NCBI RefSeq assembly: GCF_900094565.1
Contig: NZ_FMAF01000005.1
Span: 310,001-374,000 of the forward strand
From: Martinezella lusitana
GTDB lineage: Bacteria; Pseudomonadota; Alphaproteobacteria; Rhizobiales; Rhizobiaceae
Direction: 5' to 3'
DNA: 64,000 nucleotides
The position numbers and the translations under genes were made by a program. Positions 12,247 through 21,892 of this stretch are shown piece after piece. Below the pieces are notes generated by a model. That model saw nothing but the letters and a program-made list of their open reading frames with translations, made no database searches and was not told where the DNA came from. Within the stretch, counting starts at the first letter, position 1, and each line of letters opens with the position of its first letter.

Positions 12247-12711
12247 TTAATCTTTCGTCAGTCGTTTTTCCATGAACAGGCTCAGCGGATCTGGCTGGTA
12301 GCTGCCGAAGGCGGCAATCTCGTGATAGCCGAACCTTCTGTAAAGGCCGATCGCTTCCGGCTGATATATGCCGGTTTCGAGCCGAACTGCCCTAAGGTTT
12401 CTTTCGGCCGCCGCCGCTTCGAGCGTCTCCATCAGCTTACGGGCGACACTGCGGCCCCTGGCGACGGGATCGACGAACATGCGCTTGATTTCCGCCGTGC
12501 CATCGCCTGCTTCCACCAGGGCGCAGCACCCGACGATATCTCCCGCGATCCTGGCAACCCAGAAGGTCACGCCTGGCTTTTCCAGTGACGCCAAATCGAG
12601 CATGTGATTGCTTTCAGCGGGATAGAGTGATTCCGCATAAGCGTTCGACATATCGAGAAGACGGACGACGCCATCCTGGCGCGGGCATTCGATAGCAATA
12701 GTTAGCGGCAA
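12247..12711 (-). CDS. GNAT-family N-acetyltransferase
   Basis: The 154-residue product shows the GNAT fold: beta4 AEIKRMFVDP, the acetyl-CoA pyrophosphate loop VARGRSVARKLMETL, and the late LETGIYQPEAIGLYRRFGY. The start is TTG at 12711, with GAGGTG upstream. The acceptor is unknown. It is followed on the same strand by no close gene and lies 33 bp downstream of the DUF2336 gene, so the two may be co-transcribed. Confidence 0.82.
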   Translation of the reverse strand: MPLTIAIECPRQDGVVRLLDMSNAYAESLYPAESNHMLDLASLEKPGVTFWVARIAGDIVGCCALVEAGDGTAEIKRMFVDPVARGRSVARKLMETLEAAAAERNLRAVRLETGIYQPEAIGLYRRFGYHEIAAFGSYQPDPLSLFMEKRLTKD

Positions 12712-12744
12712 GACGCACCTCGAAGATAAGATGCGCGCTGAATA

Positions 12745-13884
12745 TCACGCGGCCGCGAGGGTCGCCAGCGCGGCGAAATTGCGCGCCGTCTGCCGCCTTT
12801 CGGCGTTTGCGAGCTTTTCCACCATATCGAGCAGTTGCGTGGTCGCGGCGGGCGGCTGCTCGGCAAGGCGGAATTTGCGTATCAATCGCGCAGAAACATT
12901 TTCCAGCATGGCCGCGCCGTTCTCGCGTGATGCCTCGCGCCAGATCAGCGTCGCCTCCACGAAGACGGTGCTGATATCGCGGGATAATCCTGCGCTCTCG
13001 TAAAGCGCGCGAATGGCGTATACGCGACCTCTTGACAGAATGGAGCGCACGCGGCGTTCGTCGCAGCCGGAAAGATTGGTGATCGCGCCAGCGAAGAAAT
13101 CGACCTTGCCGGAGCATAGCGCATGCATGAGGAAAGCTGGCGTCAGCCAGCCCCTTTGCCTGAGATGCTCCACCAGCTCAGGCAGATGATCATGTTGAGC
13201 TGAGCCGGCGATGGCGACAGTTGCCGATTCGGTGGCCTCGCGCGTCACCTGCTGCAGCCTGTGGCTGCCGACCGTCGCCTGTATCAGGCTTGAGCCAGAG
13301 AGAGCCTCGCTGACGCGATGCATCAGCAGGTGCCGAATATCGGACGACAAGGCATCGCGGGACAAAAGCAGGCCGCGTATATCGGCACAGTCTCCGAACC
13401 GCTCCGCTATCCGCTTCAGCGAAGCGTGCGGAAGCAATGCGCCGTCGTTCTCCAGAAGACACAGGATTTCGGCTTCTCCGCCGATTTCGCAGAGTGCTGC
13501 ACAGACCGTTCTCGGCACATGCCCGCGAGAAGCGATCAAGACGCGCGTCACGTCACTACCGCGCAGTGCGAGATCGACCAGATCGGCATCGGTAAATACC
13601 GGCGAGAAGAGAATGACCTGTCCCGCGATTTCGGGCTGATCCTCGGCAAGGGACAAGATCACGTTACGCGGCGCATTCGCCGAGGCAGCGACCGCCTCCG
13701 CAAGCGAGAGCCGGACGCGCGGCGACGGATCATCAAGCAGATAGGTCATGGCCATTTCTGCGGCGGTGCGTTCTTCCCTTGGCATTTCCGATTGCAGATA
13801 GGCTCGACCGAGCGCATTGGCCGCCCTTGCCCTGTTCTCTGCTTTGGCGGTTTCGGCCCAGCGAAGAAATGCTTCTATGATCAC
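12745..13884 (-). CDS. DUF2336 domain protein
   Basis: The 379-residue protein starts at GTG 13884. It is built of HEAT-like alpha-helical repeats (for example SPRVRLSLAEAVAASANAPRNVILSLAEDQPEIAGQ is spread over residues 53-90) and matches the alphaproteobacterial DUF2336 family. Some members elsewhere are tied to cell-cycle or signalling functions, but none can be assigned here. The upstream region holds direct GTTTAC repeats and a TTAACC half-site. No catalytic residues are recognisable. Confidence 0.8.
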   Translation of the reverse strand: MIIEAFLRWAETAKAENRARAANALGRAYLQSEMPREERTAAEMAMTYLLDDPSPRVRLSLAEAVAASANAPRNVILSLAEDQPEIAGQVILFSPVFTDADLVDLALRGSDVTRVLIASRGHVPRTVCAALCEIGGEAEILCLLENDGALLPHASLKRIAERFGDCADIRGLLLSRDALSSDIRHLLMHRVSEALSGSSLIQATVGSHRLQQVTREATESATVAIAGSAQHDHLPELVEHLRQRGWLTPAFLMHALCSGKVDFFAGAITNLSGCDERRVRSILSRGRVYAIRALYESAGLSRDISTVFVEATLIWREASRENGAAMLENVSARLIRKFRLAEQPPAATTQLLDMVEKLANAERRQTARNFAALATLAAA

Positions 13885-13953
13885 GTAACGCCCCGATATC
13901 AGCGAGACGATTCCCGCCGCGCAAACTCATATTCTCCACGTTACCGGGGAAAG

Positions 13954-13970
13954 GTTTACGGCGCGTTTAC
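13954..13970. promoter_or_regulatory. Direct repeat GTTTAC-N5-GTTTAC upstream of the DUF2336 gene
   Basis: Two GTTTAC hexamers (13954-13959 and 13965-13970) stand 11 bp apart, one helical turn, followed by TTAACC at 13979-13984. This spacing is usual for OmpR-type response-regulator half-sites. They lie 70-100 bases upstream of the DUF2336 start. Function is inferred only from layout. Confidence 0.3.
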
Positions 13971-14003
13971 CTTATTTATTAACCACTAATGCTTGCAGGC
14001 ACA

Positions 14004-14609
14004 TCAGGGTGCCTTGGGCCGTACCATCTCGAAGACATCGCTGCCTTCGCTGTAGTCCATATAGCCCATGCGCGCGACCGGCCGCGCAAGCGCCATATCA
14101 AGCCTTCCATCGCGGATGATCGTCTCGTCGATATGGATGCCGACCACTTGGCCGATGACCATAATATTTTCCGAAAGCTCCCCATCGAGACCTTTGGGCT
14201 GAAGAATTTCGGTTGCCCGGCACTCGAGTACGGCAAAGGCTTCCCCGACATAAGGCGCATCGACCAGCGTGCCGAGCTTCGCCGTCAGACCGGCCAGCTC
14301 GAACTCGTTGATGCCGTAGGGCACGCCGATCGACGAATGGTTCATTTTTTCAACGAGATTGCGGCTGACGAAATTGGCGGTGAAGGCGCCCGTTTCCTCG
14401 ACGTTGCGCGCGCTATCCTTGCGGCCGGCGGAGGAAAACATCACCAGCTTCGGCCGATCGCTGATCGCGTTGAAAAAAGAATAGGGCGACAGGTTCAGCG
14501 AGCCGTCCCTGCCCTTGCTGCCGATCCAGCCGATCGGCCTCGGCGCGACGATGGCCTTGAAGGGATCGTGCGCGAGGCCGTGCCTGTTGGTATCCGTCGT
14601 GTAGAACAT
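14004..14609 (-). CDS. Flavin reductase-like (FMN-binding split barrel) protein
   Basis: The 201-residue product carries the FMN-binding split-barrel landmarks HDPFKAIVAPRPIGWIGSKG near the N terminus, LSPYSFFNAISDRP, and FTANFVSRNLVEKMN. Such proteins reduce flavins or bind FMN. ATG 14607-14609 overlaps the TGA of the upstream nitroreductase by one base and sits six bases after GAGGA; a GTG one codon upstream is possible. The overlap indicates translational coupling in a two-gene flavin-enzyme operon. Confidence 0.87.
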   Translation of the reverse strand: MFYTTDTNRHGLAHDPFKAIVAPRPIGWIGSKGRDGSLNLSPYSFFNAISDRPKLVMFSSAGRKDSARNVEETGAFTANFVSRNLVEKMNHSSIGVPYGINEFELAGLTAKLGTLVDAPYVGEAFAVLECRATEILQPKGLDGELSENIMVIGQVVGIHIDETIIRDGRLDMALARPVARMGYMDYSEGSDVFEMVRPKAP

Positions 14610-15196
14610 CACGCGTCCTCACCGCCTACCCAAGTTACGGTTTCAATCAATTCCGGACGTGGACGTTCGACGGGCGGGAACTCAGAGGAGCCGATGTGAA
14701 TGAAGCCGGCAACCTTCTCGCCCCGCTCGACGCCGAGCAGCGGAAAGGCGCGCTCATCATAGGCGAACCATTCGGTCAGCCAATTGGACACCCAGCCGTG
14801 GGCGTTCGCTGCGATCAGCAGGTTGAGGCAGAGCGCCCCCGCCGACATCAACTGCTCCCATTCCGGGATCTTGAAATGCGGCGCCGCCTTACTCACGACG
14901 GCGATGACGACCGGCGCGCGGGTGAAGCGGGTGCGCTCCACCTGGATCATCTCCTCGGACAGATCCGGCTTGGCCTGCAGCGCGAGCTTCAGCAACTCCT
15001 CGCCGATGCGCGCCCGCTCCTCGCCGCGATAGACGATGAAACGCCAGGGGGCGAGCTTGCCATGATCGGGCACGCGCGAGGCCAGCCGGAGAATCTCCTC
15101 GATCTCAGCCTTGTCCGGACCCGGCTCCGCCATTTGAAACGCGGGAATGGATCGGCGCACTGCGAGATAATCGACAAGCTTGATATCGGTTTTCAT
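14609..15196 (-). CDS. Nitroreductase-family FMN oxidoreductase
   Basis: The 195-residue enzyme shows the nitroreductase pattern: VRRSIPAFQ at the N terminus (FMN phosphate site), [40 protein letters not shown] and [18 protein letters not shown]. These are typical of the YdjA/Nfn-like subgroup. ATG 15196 is chosen because the family motif begins within ten residues of it. It is the first gene of a pair with the flavin reductase. The physiological substrate is unknown. It is divergent from the exported protein at 15307. Confidence 0.88.
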   Translation of the reverse strand: MKTDIKLVDYLAVRRSIPAFQMAEPGPDKAEIEEILRLASRVPDHGKLAPWRFIVYRGEERARIGEELLKLALQAKPDLSEEMIQVERTRFTRAPVVIAVVSKAAPHFKIPEWEQLMSAGALCLNLLIAANAHGWVSNWLTEWFAYDERAFPLLGVERGEKVAGFIHIGSSEFPPVERPRPELIETVTWVGGEDA

Positions 15197-15306
15197 TGAG
15201 TGATTGCTTTCATTTTGGCGTATGGGAGGATGTGGGTCTTGAATTTGCCATGGCATTGGTTTTGAAGTGGCCTGTGTTTTACCGGAAGTCAATCGGTTGG
15301 GAACCC

Positions 15307-16425
15307 ATGTCAGGCATTTCATCCGCTCGCCGATTGAGCGCGGTTTTCGCGATATTCGCCAGCCTGAGCACGGTCGCTTCCGCCCAGGACGCCTTCAAGG
15401 AATTCAAGCAGCTTGACGGCAGTGTGAAGATGCCGAAGCTCAACGCCTTCGTGGCGCCGAACGGCGAAAATTCGGCGTCCCGCACATTGCGCGACGTTTC
15501 CTTGGAGGCAAAGCTGACGCCTGAGAGCGGTCCGCAGCAGCAGGGTCTGTCCTGGTATGTCTTCAGCCCCAATGCCGGCGCTGACGGCAAGCTGCCGCTG
15601 GTCGCCAGCTCCAAGGGTGGCTCTGCGTCCTTCCATCTTTTGCCCGGCGATTATTTCGTCAACGTCTCCTTCGGCCGTGCGGGCGTAACCAAGAAGCTGA
15701 GCGTGCCGGAAACGGGCGACACGCAAAAGCAGACCATGGTCCTCGATGCCGGCGGCATGGTGCTGAACGCCGTTTCCGGATCCGATGTCCGCATCCCGCC
15801 TGCCGAGCTGAGCTTCTCGATCTATTCCAGTGAAGCCAAGGAAGACGGAGAGCGCGGCCTCGTCATGGCCGATGTGAAGCCGAACACGCTGGTTGGCCTC
15901 AGCGCCGGCACCTACCACATCGTTTCCGAATACGGTGCCGTCAACGCAGTCATCCGCGCCGATATCCAGGTGGAGGCCGGCAAGGTGACAGAGGCGACCA
16001 TCCAGCACCGCGCCGCAAAGATCACGCTCAAGCTCGTGTCTGATGCCGGCGGGGAAGCGATCGCCGACACCGCTTGGTCGATCCTGACATCTGCCGGCGA
16101 TATCGTCGGCGAAAGCCTCAGCGCCTTTCCGACCATGGTGCTCGCCGAAGGCCGCTATACCGCCGTCGCCCGCAACAAGGACAAGATCTACCAGCGCGAT
16201 TTCATTGTGGTAGCCGGCACGAACACGGATGTGGAAGTGTTGATGAAGGAACAGCAGCCTCAGGATGCCGACGACCAGCAGCCAGCCCAACAACTGCCCA
16301 TCCAGATGCCGCAGATGCGGCAAAGCCAGACCCCGCAGACGCAACCGGCCACATCCACTCAACAACCGTTGCCGACCTACGAACAATTGACGCCGGCAGG
16401 TGGCGAGGGCGAAAGCATGGATTGA
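15307..16425 (+). CDS. Exported protein of unknown function with Gln/Pro-rich tail
   Basis: The product of 372 residues has a signal peptide ([26 protein letters not shown]). The body repeats a beta-sandwich-like theme: [41 protein letters not shown] and [21 protein letters not shown] all share the pattern L-x-[AP]-G-x-Y-x-V, suggesting three or more carboxypeptidase-regulatory-like repeats. The last 60 residues are rich in Gln, Pro and Thr. No enzyme motif is visible. In-frame starts further upstream (15196, 15250) exist, but the signal peptide supports 15307. Confidence 0.72.
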   Translation: MSGISSARRLSAVFAIFASLSTVASAQDAFKEFKQLDGSVKMPKLNAFVAPNGENSASRTLRDVSLEAKLTPESGPQQQGLSWYVFSPNAGADGKLPLVASSKGGSASFHLLPGDYFVNVSFGRAGVTKKLSVPETGDTQKQTMVLDAGGMVLNAVSGSDVRIPPAELSFSIYSSEAKEDGERGLVMADVKPNTLVGLSAGTYHIVSEYGAVNAVIRADIQVEAGKVTEATIQHRAAKITLKLVSDAGGEAIADTAWSILTSAGDIVGESLSAFPTMVLAEGRYTAVARNKDKIYQRDFIVVAGTNTDVEVLMKEQQPQDADDQQPAQQLPIQMPQMRQSQTPQTQPATSTQQPLPTYEQLTPAGGEGESMD

Positions 16426-16473
16426 CGGCAAGAGCGGCTTTTCCCGCGGCTGAAGGCTAAAGGCCCTCGTCCC

Positions 16474-17313
16474 TCATCCTGCTTTTCGCCGCGGCATCTT
16501 CCTGGGTGGTGCCATCGAAAAGACCGCGCCGTAGAGTTTCGAGAGCAGATCCTTGCGATCGCTTCCCTCGCTCAGCGTTTCCCAACTCATCAGCGTGCCG
16601 ATATGGGCGGTGATCGTGCTGCCGGACAGGCGCCGGAATTCGCGGATCAACAGCGAGATGCGCAGCGTCATCGAAAGGCGGCTCGCCAGATGAAACAGCC
16701 GGCCGTTCTGCCCTTCGAAATAGACGGGAATGACGCTGGCGCGTGCCGCCTGGATCAGTTTTGCCGGAAATATCTTCCACGGCAGGTCTTCGGCGCGTCC
16801 GAAGCCTTTTTTGGCTGTCGCGACACCGCCGGCCGGAAAGACGATGATCGTCGTGCCTTCCTTGAGCAGGCGAACGGCCTCGTGGCGCGTCTTCATGTTG
16901 ATCGCCATCGCCTCCTTCGTTTCCTCGAAGGAAACCGGCAGCGAATAGTCGTTCATTTCAGGCACTTTCAACAGCTCGTTGTTGATCAGCACCTTGAACG
17001 GGCGGCCGAGCTCTTCGGCAAGCGCCAACACGGCGATCCCATCCCCGATGCCAAAGGGATGGTTGGCGACGATGACGATCGGTGCAGCGGGAATATCGCG
17101 CGGCGGCCATTCACCCTTTGCGACCAGCCTGATGTCGATGAGATCGAGCATCTTTCCGAAGACACGCTCGCCTTTGCCGACGATATCGCTCCGCCATATG
17201 TCATAGAGCCGGGCATAGCGATCGCGCCCGGACAGGCCTTCGATCGAACGGATGAACCAGCGCTTGATGCGCGTATCCCGTTCATTGGCGTAGGATAATT
17301 CTTTGAAATCCAA
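16474..17313 (-). CDS. Lysophospholipid acyltransferase-like (hemolysin-type) protein
   Basis: The 279-residue protein has the acyltransferase signature as VANHPFGIGDG, an H-x5-D variant used by the 'putative hemolysin' branch of glycerolipid acyltransferases, with a second motif IIVFPAGGVAT and a third region VIPVYFEGQNGRLFH. Members of this branch acylate lyso-lipids, including lyso-ornithine lipid in rhizobia, but the sequence alone does not decide which. It lies 105 bp downstream of thrS on the same strand, with a dyad between. Confidence 0.78.
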   Translation of the reverse strand: MDFKELSYANERDTRIKRWFIRSIEGLSGRDRYARLYDIWRSDIVGKGERVFGKMLDLIDIRLVAKGEWPPRDIPAAPIVIVANHPFGIGDGIAVLALAEELGRPFKVLINNELLKVPEMNDYSLPVSFEETKEAMAINMKTRHEAVRLLKEGTTIIVFPAGGVATAKKGFGRAEDLPWKIFPAKLIQAARASVIPVYFEGQNGRLFHLASRLSMTLRISLLIREFRRLSGSTITAHIGTLMSWETLSEGSDRKDLLSKLYGAVFSMAPPRKMPRRKAG

Positions 17314-17374
17314 ATCCGCAACGGGCTGCCCCGCTCCTTATGCTCCAGGCGCTGCATTGCCGCTCTATGTCAGT

Positions 17375-17407
17375 TGCCTGACGGCACCATGAACGTGTCG
17401 TCAGGCA
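17375..17407. repeat. Perfect 9-bp inverted repeat between thrS and the acyltransferase
   Basis: TGCCTGACG (17375-17383) and CGTCAGGCA (17399-17407) are exact reverse complements separated by 15 bases. No T-run follows on either strand, so it is either a U-less terminator for thrS or an operator for the downstream gene. Confidence 0.6.
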
Positions 17408-17417
17408 GGATCTGAGA

Positions 17418-19403
17418 TCAAGCGGCCTTTGCGCGTTTGGCTTCCCTCTTGCGCAGAATGTCAGGCGCCGTCGCTTCGAGGGAAAGCGATGCGATCGCCT
17501 CATCGAGCGACATCGACGTCTGAGCCTGGCTGCCGAGGCGGCGGATATTGACCGAGCGCTCCTCCGCTTCCTTCTTGCCGCAGACGATGATGACAGGAAC
17601 CTTCGTCACCGAATGCTCGCGGATCTTGTAGTTGATCTTCTCGTTACGGAAATCGGTCTCGACGTTGAGGCCCGCATCACGCAACGCTTCGGCAACTTCT
17701 TCGCCGTAAGCATCGGCTTCAGAGGTGATCGTCGCCACGACGACCTGCAGCGGCGAGACCCAAAGCGGCATGTGGCCGGCGAAGTTCTCGATCAGGATGC
17801 CGAGGAAGCGCTCCATCGAGCCGCAGATGGCGCGATGGATCATGACAGGCTGCGTCTTTTCGGAGTGCTGGTCGATATAGAACGCGCCGAAGCGTTCCGG
17901 CAGGTTGAAGTCGACCTGCGTCGTGCCGCACTGCCATTCACGGCCGATGGCGTCCTTCAGCGTATATTCGAACTTAGGCCCGTAGAACGCGCCCTCGCCC
18001 GGCAGAATGCCGGTCTTGATGTTGTTCGACTGCTGCTGGATGGTCTCCAGCACATTCATCATCACGCTTTCCGCGCGATCCCAGAGCGCATCGGAGCCAA
18101 CGCGCTTGTCCGGACGCGTGGACAGCTTGATGGTGATCTCATCGAAGCCGAAATCCTTGTAGACCGAGAGGATCAGATCATTGATCTTCAGGCATTCGGC
18201 CGCCATCTGCTCGTCGGTGCAGAAGATATGCGCGTCGTCCTGCGTGAAGCCGCGCACGCGCATCAACCCGTGCAGCGCGCCCGAAGGCTCGTAGCGATGC
18301 ACGGCACCGAATTCCGCAAGGCGGATCGGCAGTTCGCGGTAGGACTTCAAGCCATGCTTGAAGATCTGGATATGGCCCGGGCAGTTCATCGGCTTCAGCG
18401 CGAAGACGCGATCGTCATCCGTATCGTCGCCGGCAACGGTGACCTTGAACATGTTGTCGCGATACCAGCCCCAGTGACCGGAGGTTTCCCAGAGCGATTT
18501 GTCGAGCACTTGCGGCGCGTTGACTTCCTGATAGTCGCCCTGCAGCCGCCGGCGCATGTAGGACACCAGCGTCTGGAAGATGCGCCAGCCCTTGCCGTGC
18601 CAGAAGACGACGCCTGGGCCCTCTTCCTGGAAATGGAACAGGTCCATTTCGCGGCCGAGACGGCGATGGTCGCGCTTCTCGGCCTCGGCGAGGATATGCA
18701 GATAGTTGTCGAGATCTGCCTGCTCGGCAAAGGCCGTGCCGTAGATACGCGTCAGCATCGGGTTGTTGCTGTCGCCACGCCAATAGGCGCCAGCCACCTT
18801 CATGAGCTTGAAGGCGGTGCCGATCTGGCCGGTCGAGGCCATATGCGGACCGCGGCAAAGATCGAACCAATCGCCCTGATAGTAGATCTTCAGGTCCTGA
18901 CCTTCAGGAATGGCATCGACCAATTCCACCTTGTAGCGCTCGCCCTTGGCGGCAAAAACTTCCTTTGCCTTCTCGCGCGACCAGATCTGCTTGGTGAACG
19001 GCGCATTGCGCTGGATGATCTCGCGCATCTTCTTCTCGATGACCGGCAGGTCATCGGGCGTGAAGGGCTCGTTCTTGGCGAAGTCGTAGTAGAAGCCGTT
19101 CTCGATAACCGGGCCGATAGTGACCTGCGTTCCCGGCCAGAGTTCCTGCACCGCTTCCGCCATCACATGCGCTGCGTCATGCCGGATGAGCTCCAGCGCG
19201 CGGTCGTCCGTGCGGGTGACAATCTCGATCTTGCCGTCGGTTACCGGATCGGAGAGATCGCGCACGGTGCCGTCGATGGCAACTGCGACGGCCTTCTTGG
19301 CCAGCGATTTGGAAATGGATTCGGCGACATCGCGACCGGTCGTGCCGGCAGCGAAGCTGCGCACGGAACCATCGGGAAATGTCAGGGAAACGGATTGGGA
19401 CAT
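17418..19403 (-). CDS. thrS: Threonyl-tRNA synthetase
   Basis: The 661-residue class II synthetase charges tRNA-Thr. A TGS domain (1-60) is followed by the editing domain with the [11 protein letters not shown] zinc/editing motif, then the catalytic core with [13 protein letters not shown] (zinc-binding Cys), [34 protein letters not shown] (motif 2, spread over about 360-395), and motif 3 in [17 protein letters not shown]. The anticodon-binding domain ends the protein. Length is normal. An ATG with AAGGAGAATATCG upstream fixes the start. Confidence 0.97.
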   Translation of the reverse strand: MSQSVSLTFPDGSVRSFAAGTTGRDVAESISKSLAKKAVAVAIDGTVRDLSDPVTDGKIEIVTRTDDRALELIRHDAAHVMAEAVQELWPGTQVTIGPVIENGFYYDFAKNEPFTPDDLPVIEKKMREIIQRNAPFTKQIWSREKAKEVFAAKGERYKVELVDAIPEGQDLKIYYQGDWFDLCRGPHMASTGQIGTAFKLMKVAGAYWRGDSNNPMLTRIYGTAFAEQADLDNYLHILAEAEKRDHRRLGREMDLFHFQEEGPGVVFWHGKGWRIFQTLVSYMRRRLQGDYQEVNAPQVLDKSLWETSGHWGWYRDNMFKVTVAGDDTDDDRVFALKPMNCPGHIQIFKHGLKSYRELPIRLAEFGAVHRYEPSGALHGLMRVRGFTQDDAHIFCTDEQMAAECLKINDLILSVYKDFGFDEITIKLSTRPDKRVGSDALWDRAESVMMNVLETIQQQSNNIKTGILPGEGAFYGPKFEYTLKDAIGREWQCGTTQVDFNLPERFGAFYIDQHSEKTQPVMIHRAICGSMERFLGILIENFAGHMPLWVSPLQVVVATITSEADAYGEEVAEALRDAGLNVETDFRNEKINYKIREHSVTKVPVIIVCGKKEAEERSVNIRRLGSQAQTSMSLDEAIASLSLEATAPDILRKREAKRAKAA

Positions 19404-19530
19404 CGATATTCTCCTTGTCCAGTCCCGCCAACGAATGCGGGTGGTTTTAAAGATGAAGATCCAAACAGACGCAGCTTGGAACCGCGCGCCTGATAGCTTT
19501 ATTTCTCTGTCTAGTAAAGAAAAAGCGGTG

Positions 19531-20061
19531 CTAGCGGTCGATCATCTCGGCCAAACCGCGCACGGTGTTCCAGTTTCGCATCGTTCCAATGCCAAGCCGC
19601 TTGGTCGTCAGGACCGGCAACAATTTCGTCTCGCTGGCCTTGAGCCAGAAATCGATCCAGAGATCGCCGTCAACGATCGCCATGCGCTCGCCGCTGTGCC
19701 GGTATTTCGCAAGCACTTCGAGAATCTGAGGCTCCAGCGGCTGACGCATGACGCGAATGGCGACCTCGCTGCCGATGCCATCGACAAAGGGATTGCCCTC
19801 GGCAAGCTTCAGCCATGTCTTGGCGTTTCGCACGATGATGTCGACATGCTTGCCAAAGGTTTTGACAAAACCAGCTTCGAGCTGCGCCTCGATGGAAGCA
19901 ATCGTCTGCGTTTCGCTCTCGAAAATCAGATTGCCGGTTGCGACGAGTGTTCTGGCATTGCGAAAGCCAAGCTCCTCCGCCATCGCTTTGAGATCTGCCA
20001 TGACCACTCTGCGGCCGGCGCCGAGCACGACGCTATGCAGCAGCGCGACATAAACCGCCAT
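19531..20061 (-). CDS. DUF1697 family protein
   Basis: The 176-residue product begins [14 protein letters not shown], close to the typical opening of DUF1697 proteins, and continues with [27 protein letters not shown], another family landmark, and a C-terminal [16 protein letters not shown]. The more upstream in-frame ATG (20085) would overlap yidD; the family opening favours 20061, four bases after the yidD stop. Function is unknown. It is the last gene of a yidD-containing run. Confidence 0.85.
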   Translation of the reverse strand: MAVYVALLHSVVLGAGRRVVMADLKAMAEELGFRNARTLVATGNLIFESETQTIASIEAQLEAGFVKTFGKHVDIIVRNAKTWLKLAEGNPFVDGIGSEVAIRVMRQPLEPQILEVLAKYRHSGERMAIVDGDLWIDFWLKASETKLLPVLTTKRLGIGTMRNWNTVRGLAEMIDR

Positions 20062-20065
20062 GAGG

Positions 20066-20485
20066 TCAGGCAGCCTTTTGCCCAAGGCGGAAATAACGCC
20101 AGGGCGTCCACCAATGGTAACGGCGTTCCAACTGGCCGGGTACCGGATCGAGCCCGCTCGTGCCTCCGGGGCCGCAGCGCGCCACGCGAAACAGCGTCAT
20201 CCAGCCGCCGGCCCACAGGCCATGGCGGGCAATCGCCTCATAGCCATATTCAGAGCAGGTCGGTATGTGGCGGCAGGAATTGCCGACAAAGCCAGAAAGG
20301 GTCAGTTGATACAGGCGAATGAAGCCCATGCCGAAGAGCCGGTCGGGCGTCTTGCGGAAAGGGCCGGAATAATTGCGGGATTGTGCCTTTCGACCGGATG
20401 GCTCTGCATTGCGTCGCGCGCTCCTTGGAGCTGCAGCGCCGCCCTCGTCTTCATCATCGTCCTGCATGAGACAGAATTGACACAT
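20066..20485 (-). CDS. yidD: Membrane protein insertion efficiency factor YidD
   Basis: YidD is a small membrane-associated protein that aids YidC-dependent insertion. The conserved core GFIRLYQLTLSGFVGNSCRHIPTCSEYG...EAIARHGLWAGGWMTLFRVARCGPGGTSGLDPVP is complete, including the PTCSEY cysteine motif. About 50 charged residues precede it, longer than in enterics. The start at 20485 is uncertain; ATG 20467 (MQDDDEDEGG) is an alternative. It lies between the IscU-like and DUF1697 genes at very short spacings, so a single operon is likely. Confidence 0.92.
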   Translation of the reverse strand: MCQFCLMQDDDEDEGGAAAPRSARRNAEPSGRKAQSRNYSGPFRKTPDRLFGMGFIRLYQLTLSGFVGNSCRHIPTCSEYGYEAIARHGLWAGGWMTLFRVARCGPGGTSGLDPVPGQLERRYHWWTPWRYFRLGQKAA

Positions 20486-20500
20486 TGCTCGGCGCCTCGA

Positions 20501-20965
20501 TCAGACGGCTTCGGCCGTTTTGGCGTTTCCGCCCTGGCGTGCCGCCTCGATCTGCCCAATCGCATCGACGACGGCATCGAATGTCAGCATCGTCGATGCG
20601 TGGCGAGCCTTGTAATCCTTCACCGGCCTTAGGTAGCGCATGTCCTCGAAGCGCCCGCTCGGCCCCTCGCCGTCTGCCTTGAGCATGGCAAGCATATCCT
20701 CGCGTGCCTGGCGCAGTTCTTCCGCCGAAGCTCCGACGACGTGGCGGGCCATGATCGAGGATGATGCCTGACCGAGCGCGCAGGCCTTGACGTCGTGGGC
20801 AAAATCGGTCACGACGTCGCCGTCCATTTTCAGCCAGATTTTTACGCGAGAACCACACAGTCTGGAATGGGCCTGGGCAGTGGCATCGGCGTCAGGAAGA
20901 CTGCCGATTCGGCCGATATTGCCGGCAAACTCCAGAATTTTGCTGTTGTAGATGTCGTCCATCAC
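20501..20965 (-). CDS. IscU/SufU-like iron-sulfur scaffold protein with altered third ligand
   Basis: The 154-residue product has the scaffold layout: C37 in RLCGSR, C62 in KACALGQASSSIM, and a late element ARHASTML. In IscU/SufU the late element carries the third cluster cysteine; here the aligned position is H122, and the aspartate after the first Cys is Ser. The family recurs in Rhizobiales as 'scaffold protein'. Whether it assembles clusters is open. It heads the minus-strand run scaffold-yidD-DUF1697 and is divergent from folE. Confidence 0.82.
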   Translation of the reverse strand: MMDDIYNSKILEFAGNIGRIGSLPDADATAQAHSRLCGSRVKIWLKMDGDVVTDFAHDVKACALGQASSSIMARHVVGASAEELRQAREDMLAMLKADGEGPSGRFEDMRYLRPVKDYKARHASTMLTFDAVVDAIGQIEAARQGGNAKTAEAV

Positions 20966-21061
20966 AGATTCTGCTCCGATGCACCTGTGTTGCGTTTCGC
21001 AATAAAAAACACAGCGTGTCCATTCAGGACACTTTCACAGGGACAATGCCATACTATATGT

Positions 21062-21256
21062 ATGTCGTTCGAAGACCATCGAAATGCAATGGTCTTCTGT
21101 AAGTTTGATGGGAAACCGTGCAGGACGGCAGGCTTGTCCGCCAGCCAGAACGCCCCGGAGCCCGCCAAAGGTACACAATCTCCGTGTCTCGGGGAATGCC
21201 AGTGGCGAGTCCGACAAGATGATATCCGCGTAGCGGGTCAGGAGATCCACAGGTAA
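21062..21256 (+). CDS. Possible 64-residue Cys-containing peptide coupled to folE
   Basis: An ATG frame beginning [20 protein letters not shown] runs to a TAA whose last A is the A of the folE ATG (TAATG), the geometry of translational coupling. It has four cysteines, including SPCLGEC, loosely like the opening of DUF1289 proteins. No good ribosome binding site precedes it, and a competing short frame starts at 21046. It may be a leader peptide, a decayed gene or chance. Confidence is low. Confidence 0.25.
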   Translation: MSFEDHRNAMVFCKFDGKPCRTAGLSASQNAPEPAKGTQSPCLGECQWRVRQDDIRVAGQEIHR

Positions 21257-21867
21257 TGGACGCCATTGTAAAGAACTTTCCGCAAGTCGTTGAATCCGAA
21301 CGTCCTTCGCAGAAGGAAGCCGAAGACGCAGTCCGCGTCCTGCTTCGCTGGGCCGGCGACGATCCGCGGCGCGAGGGTCTCCTCGATACGCCCGAACGCG
21401 TCGCCAAGGCCTATCGCGAGCTTTTCGCCGGCTACGACATGAACCCCGAGGATGTGCTCGGCCGCACCTTTGAAGAGGTTGCCGGCTATGACGACATCGT
21501 TCTCGTGCGCGACATTCCGTTCTTCTCGCATTGCGAACACCATATGGTACCGATCATCGGCAAGGCGCATGTCGCCTATCTGCCGAACGGCCGCGTGCTC
21601 GGCCTGTCGAAGATCGCCCGTGTCGTCGAGATCTTCGGGCGCAGGCTGCAGACGCAGGAAGCCATGACCGCGCAGATCGCCAATGCGATCGACGAGACGC
21701 TCCGCCCACGCGGTGTTGCCGTCATGATCGATGCCGAGCACATGTGCATGGCGATGCGTGGCGTGCAGAAGCAGGGTTCGTCGACGCTGACCACGACCTT
21801 TACCGGCGCCTTCAAGGCTGATCCGGCTGAACAGGTTCGTTTCATGTCGATGGTCCGGGGACGCTAA
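21256..21867 (+). CDS. folE: GTP cyclohydrolase I
   Basis: The 203-residue type I enzyme converts GTP to dihydroneopterin triphosphate, the first step of folate synthesis. [20 protein letters not shown], the zinc/active-site motif [31 protein letters not shown] and [21 protein letters not shown] are all intact, including both zinc cysteines. hisI follows 25 bp downstream on the same strand. The pair GTP cyclohydrolase-hisI is a common rhizobial order. Confidence 0.97.
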   Translation: MDAIVKNFPQVVESERPSQKEAEDAVRVLLRWAGDDPRREGLLDTPERVAKAYRELFAGYDMNPEDVLGRTFEEVAGYDDIVLVRDIPFFSHCEHHMVPIIGKAHVAYLPNGRVLGLSKIARVVEIFGRRLQTQEAMTAQIANAIDETLRPRGVAVMIDAEHMCMAMRGVQKQGSSTLTTTFTGAFKADPAEQVRFMSMVRGR

Positions 21868-21892
21868 CCGCGCTTCAACGAAAGAGCCGGAG

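Noticed and set aside
17613..19493. Open frame of 626 codons opposite thrS
   Set aside because: It is the antisense frame of a complete threonyl-tRNA synthetase and has no recognisable protein features.
20962..21168. 68-codon minus-strand frame upstream of the scaffold gene
   Set aside because: It ends at the scaffold gene start region, has no ribosome site and no recognisable features.
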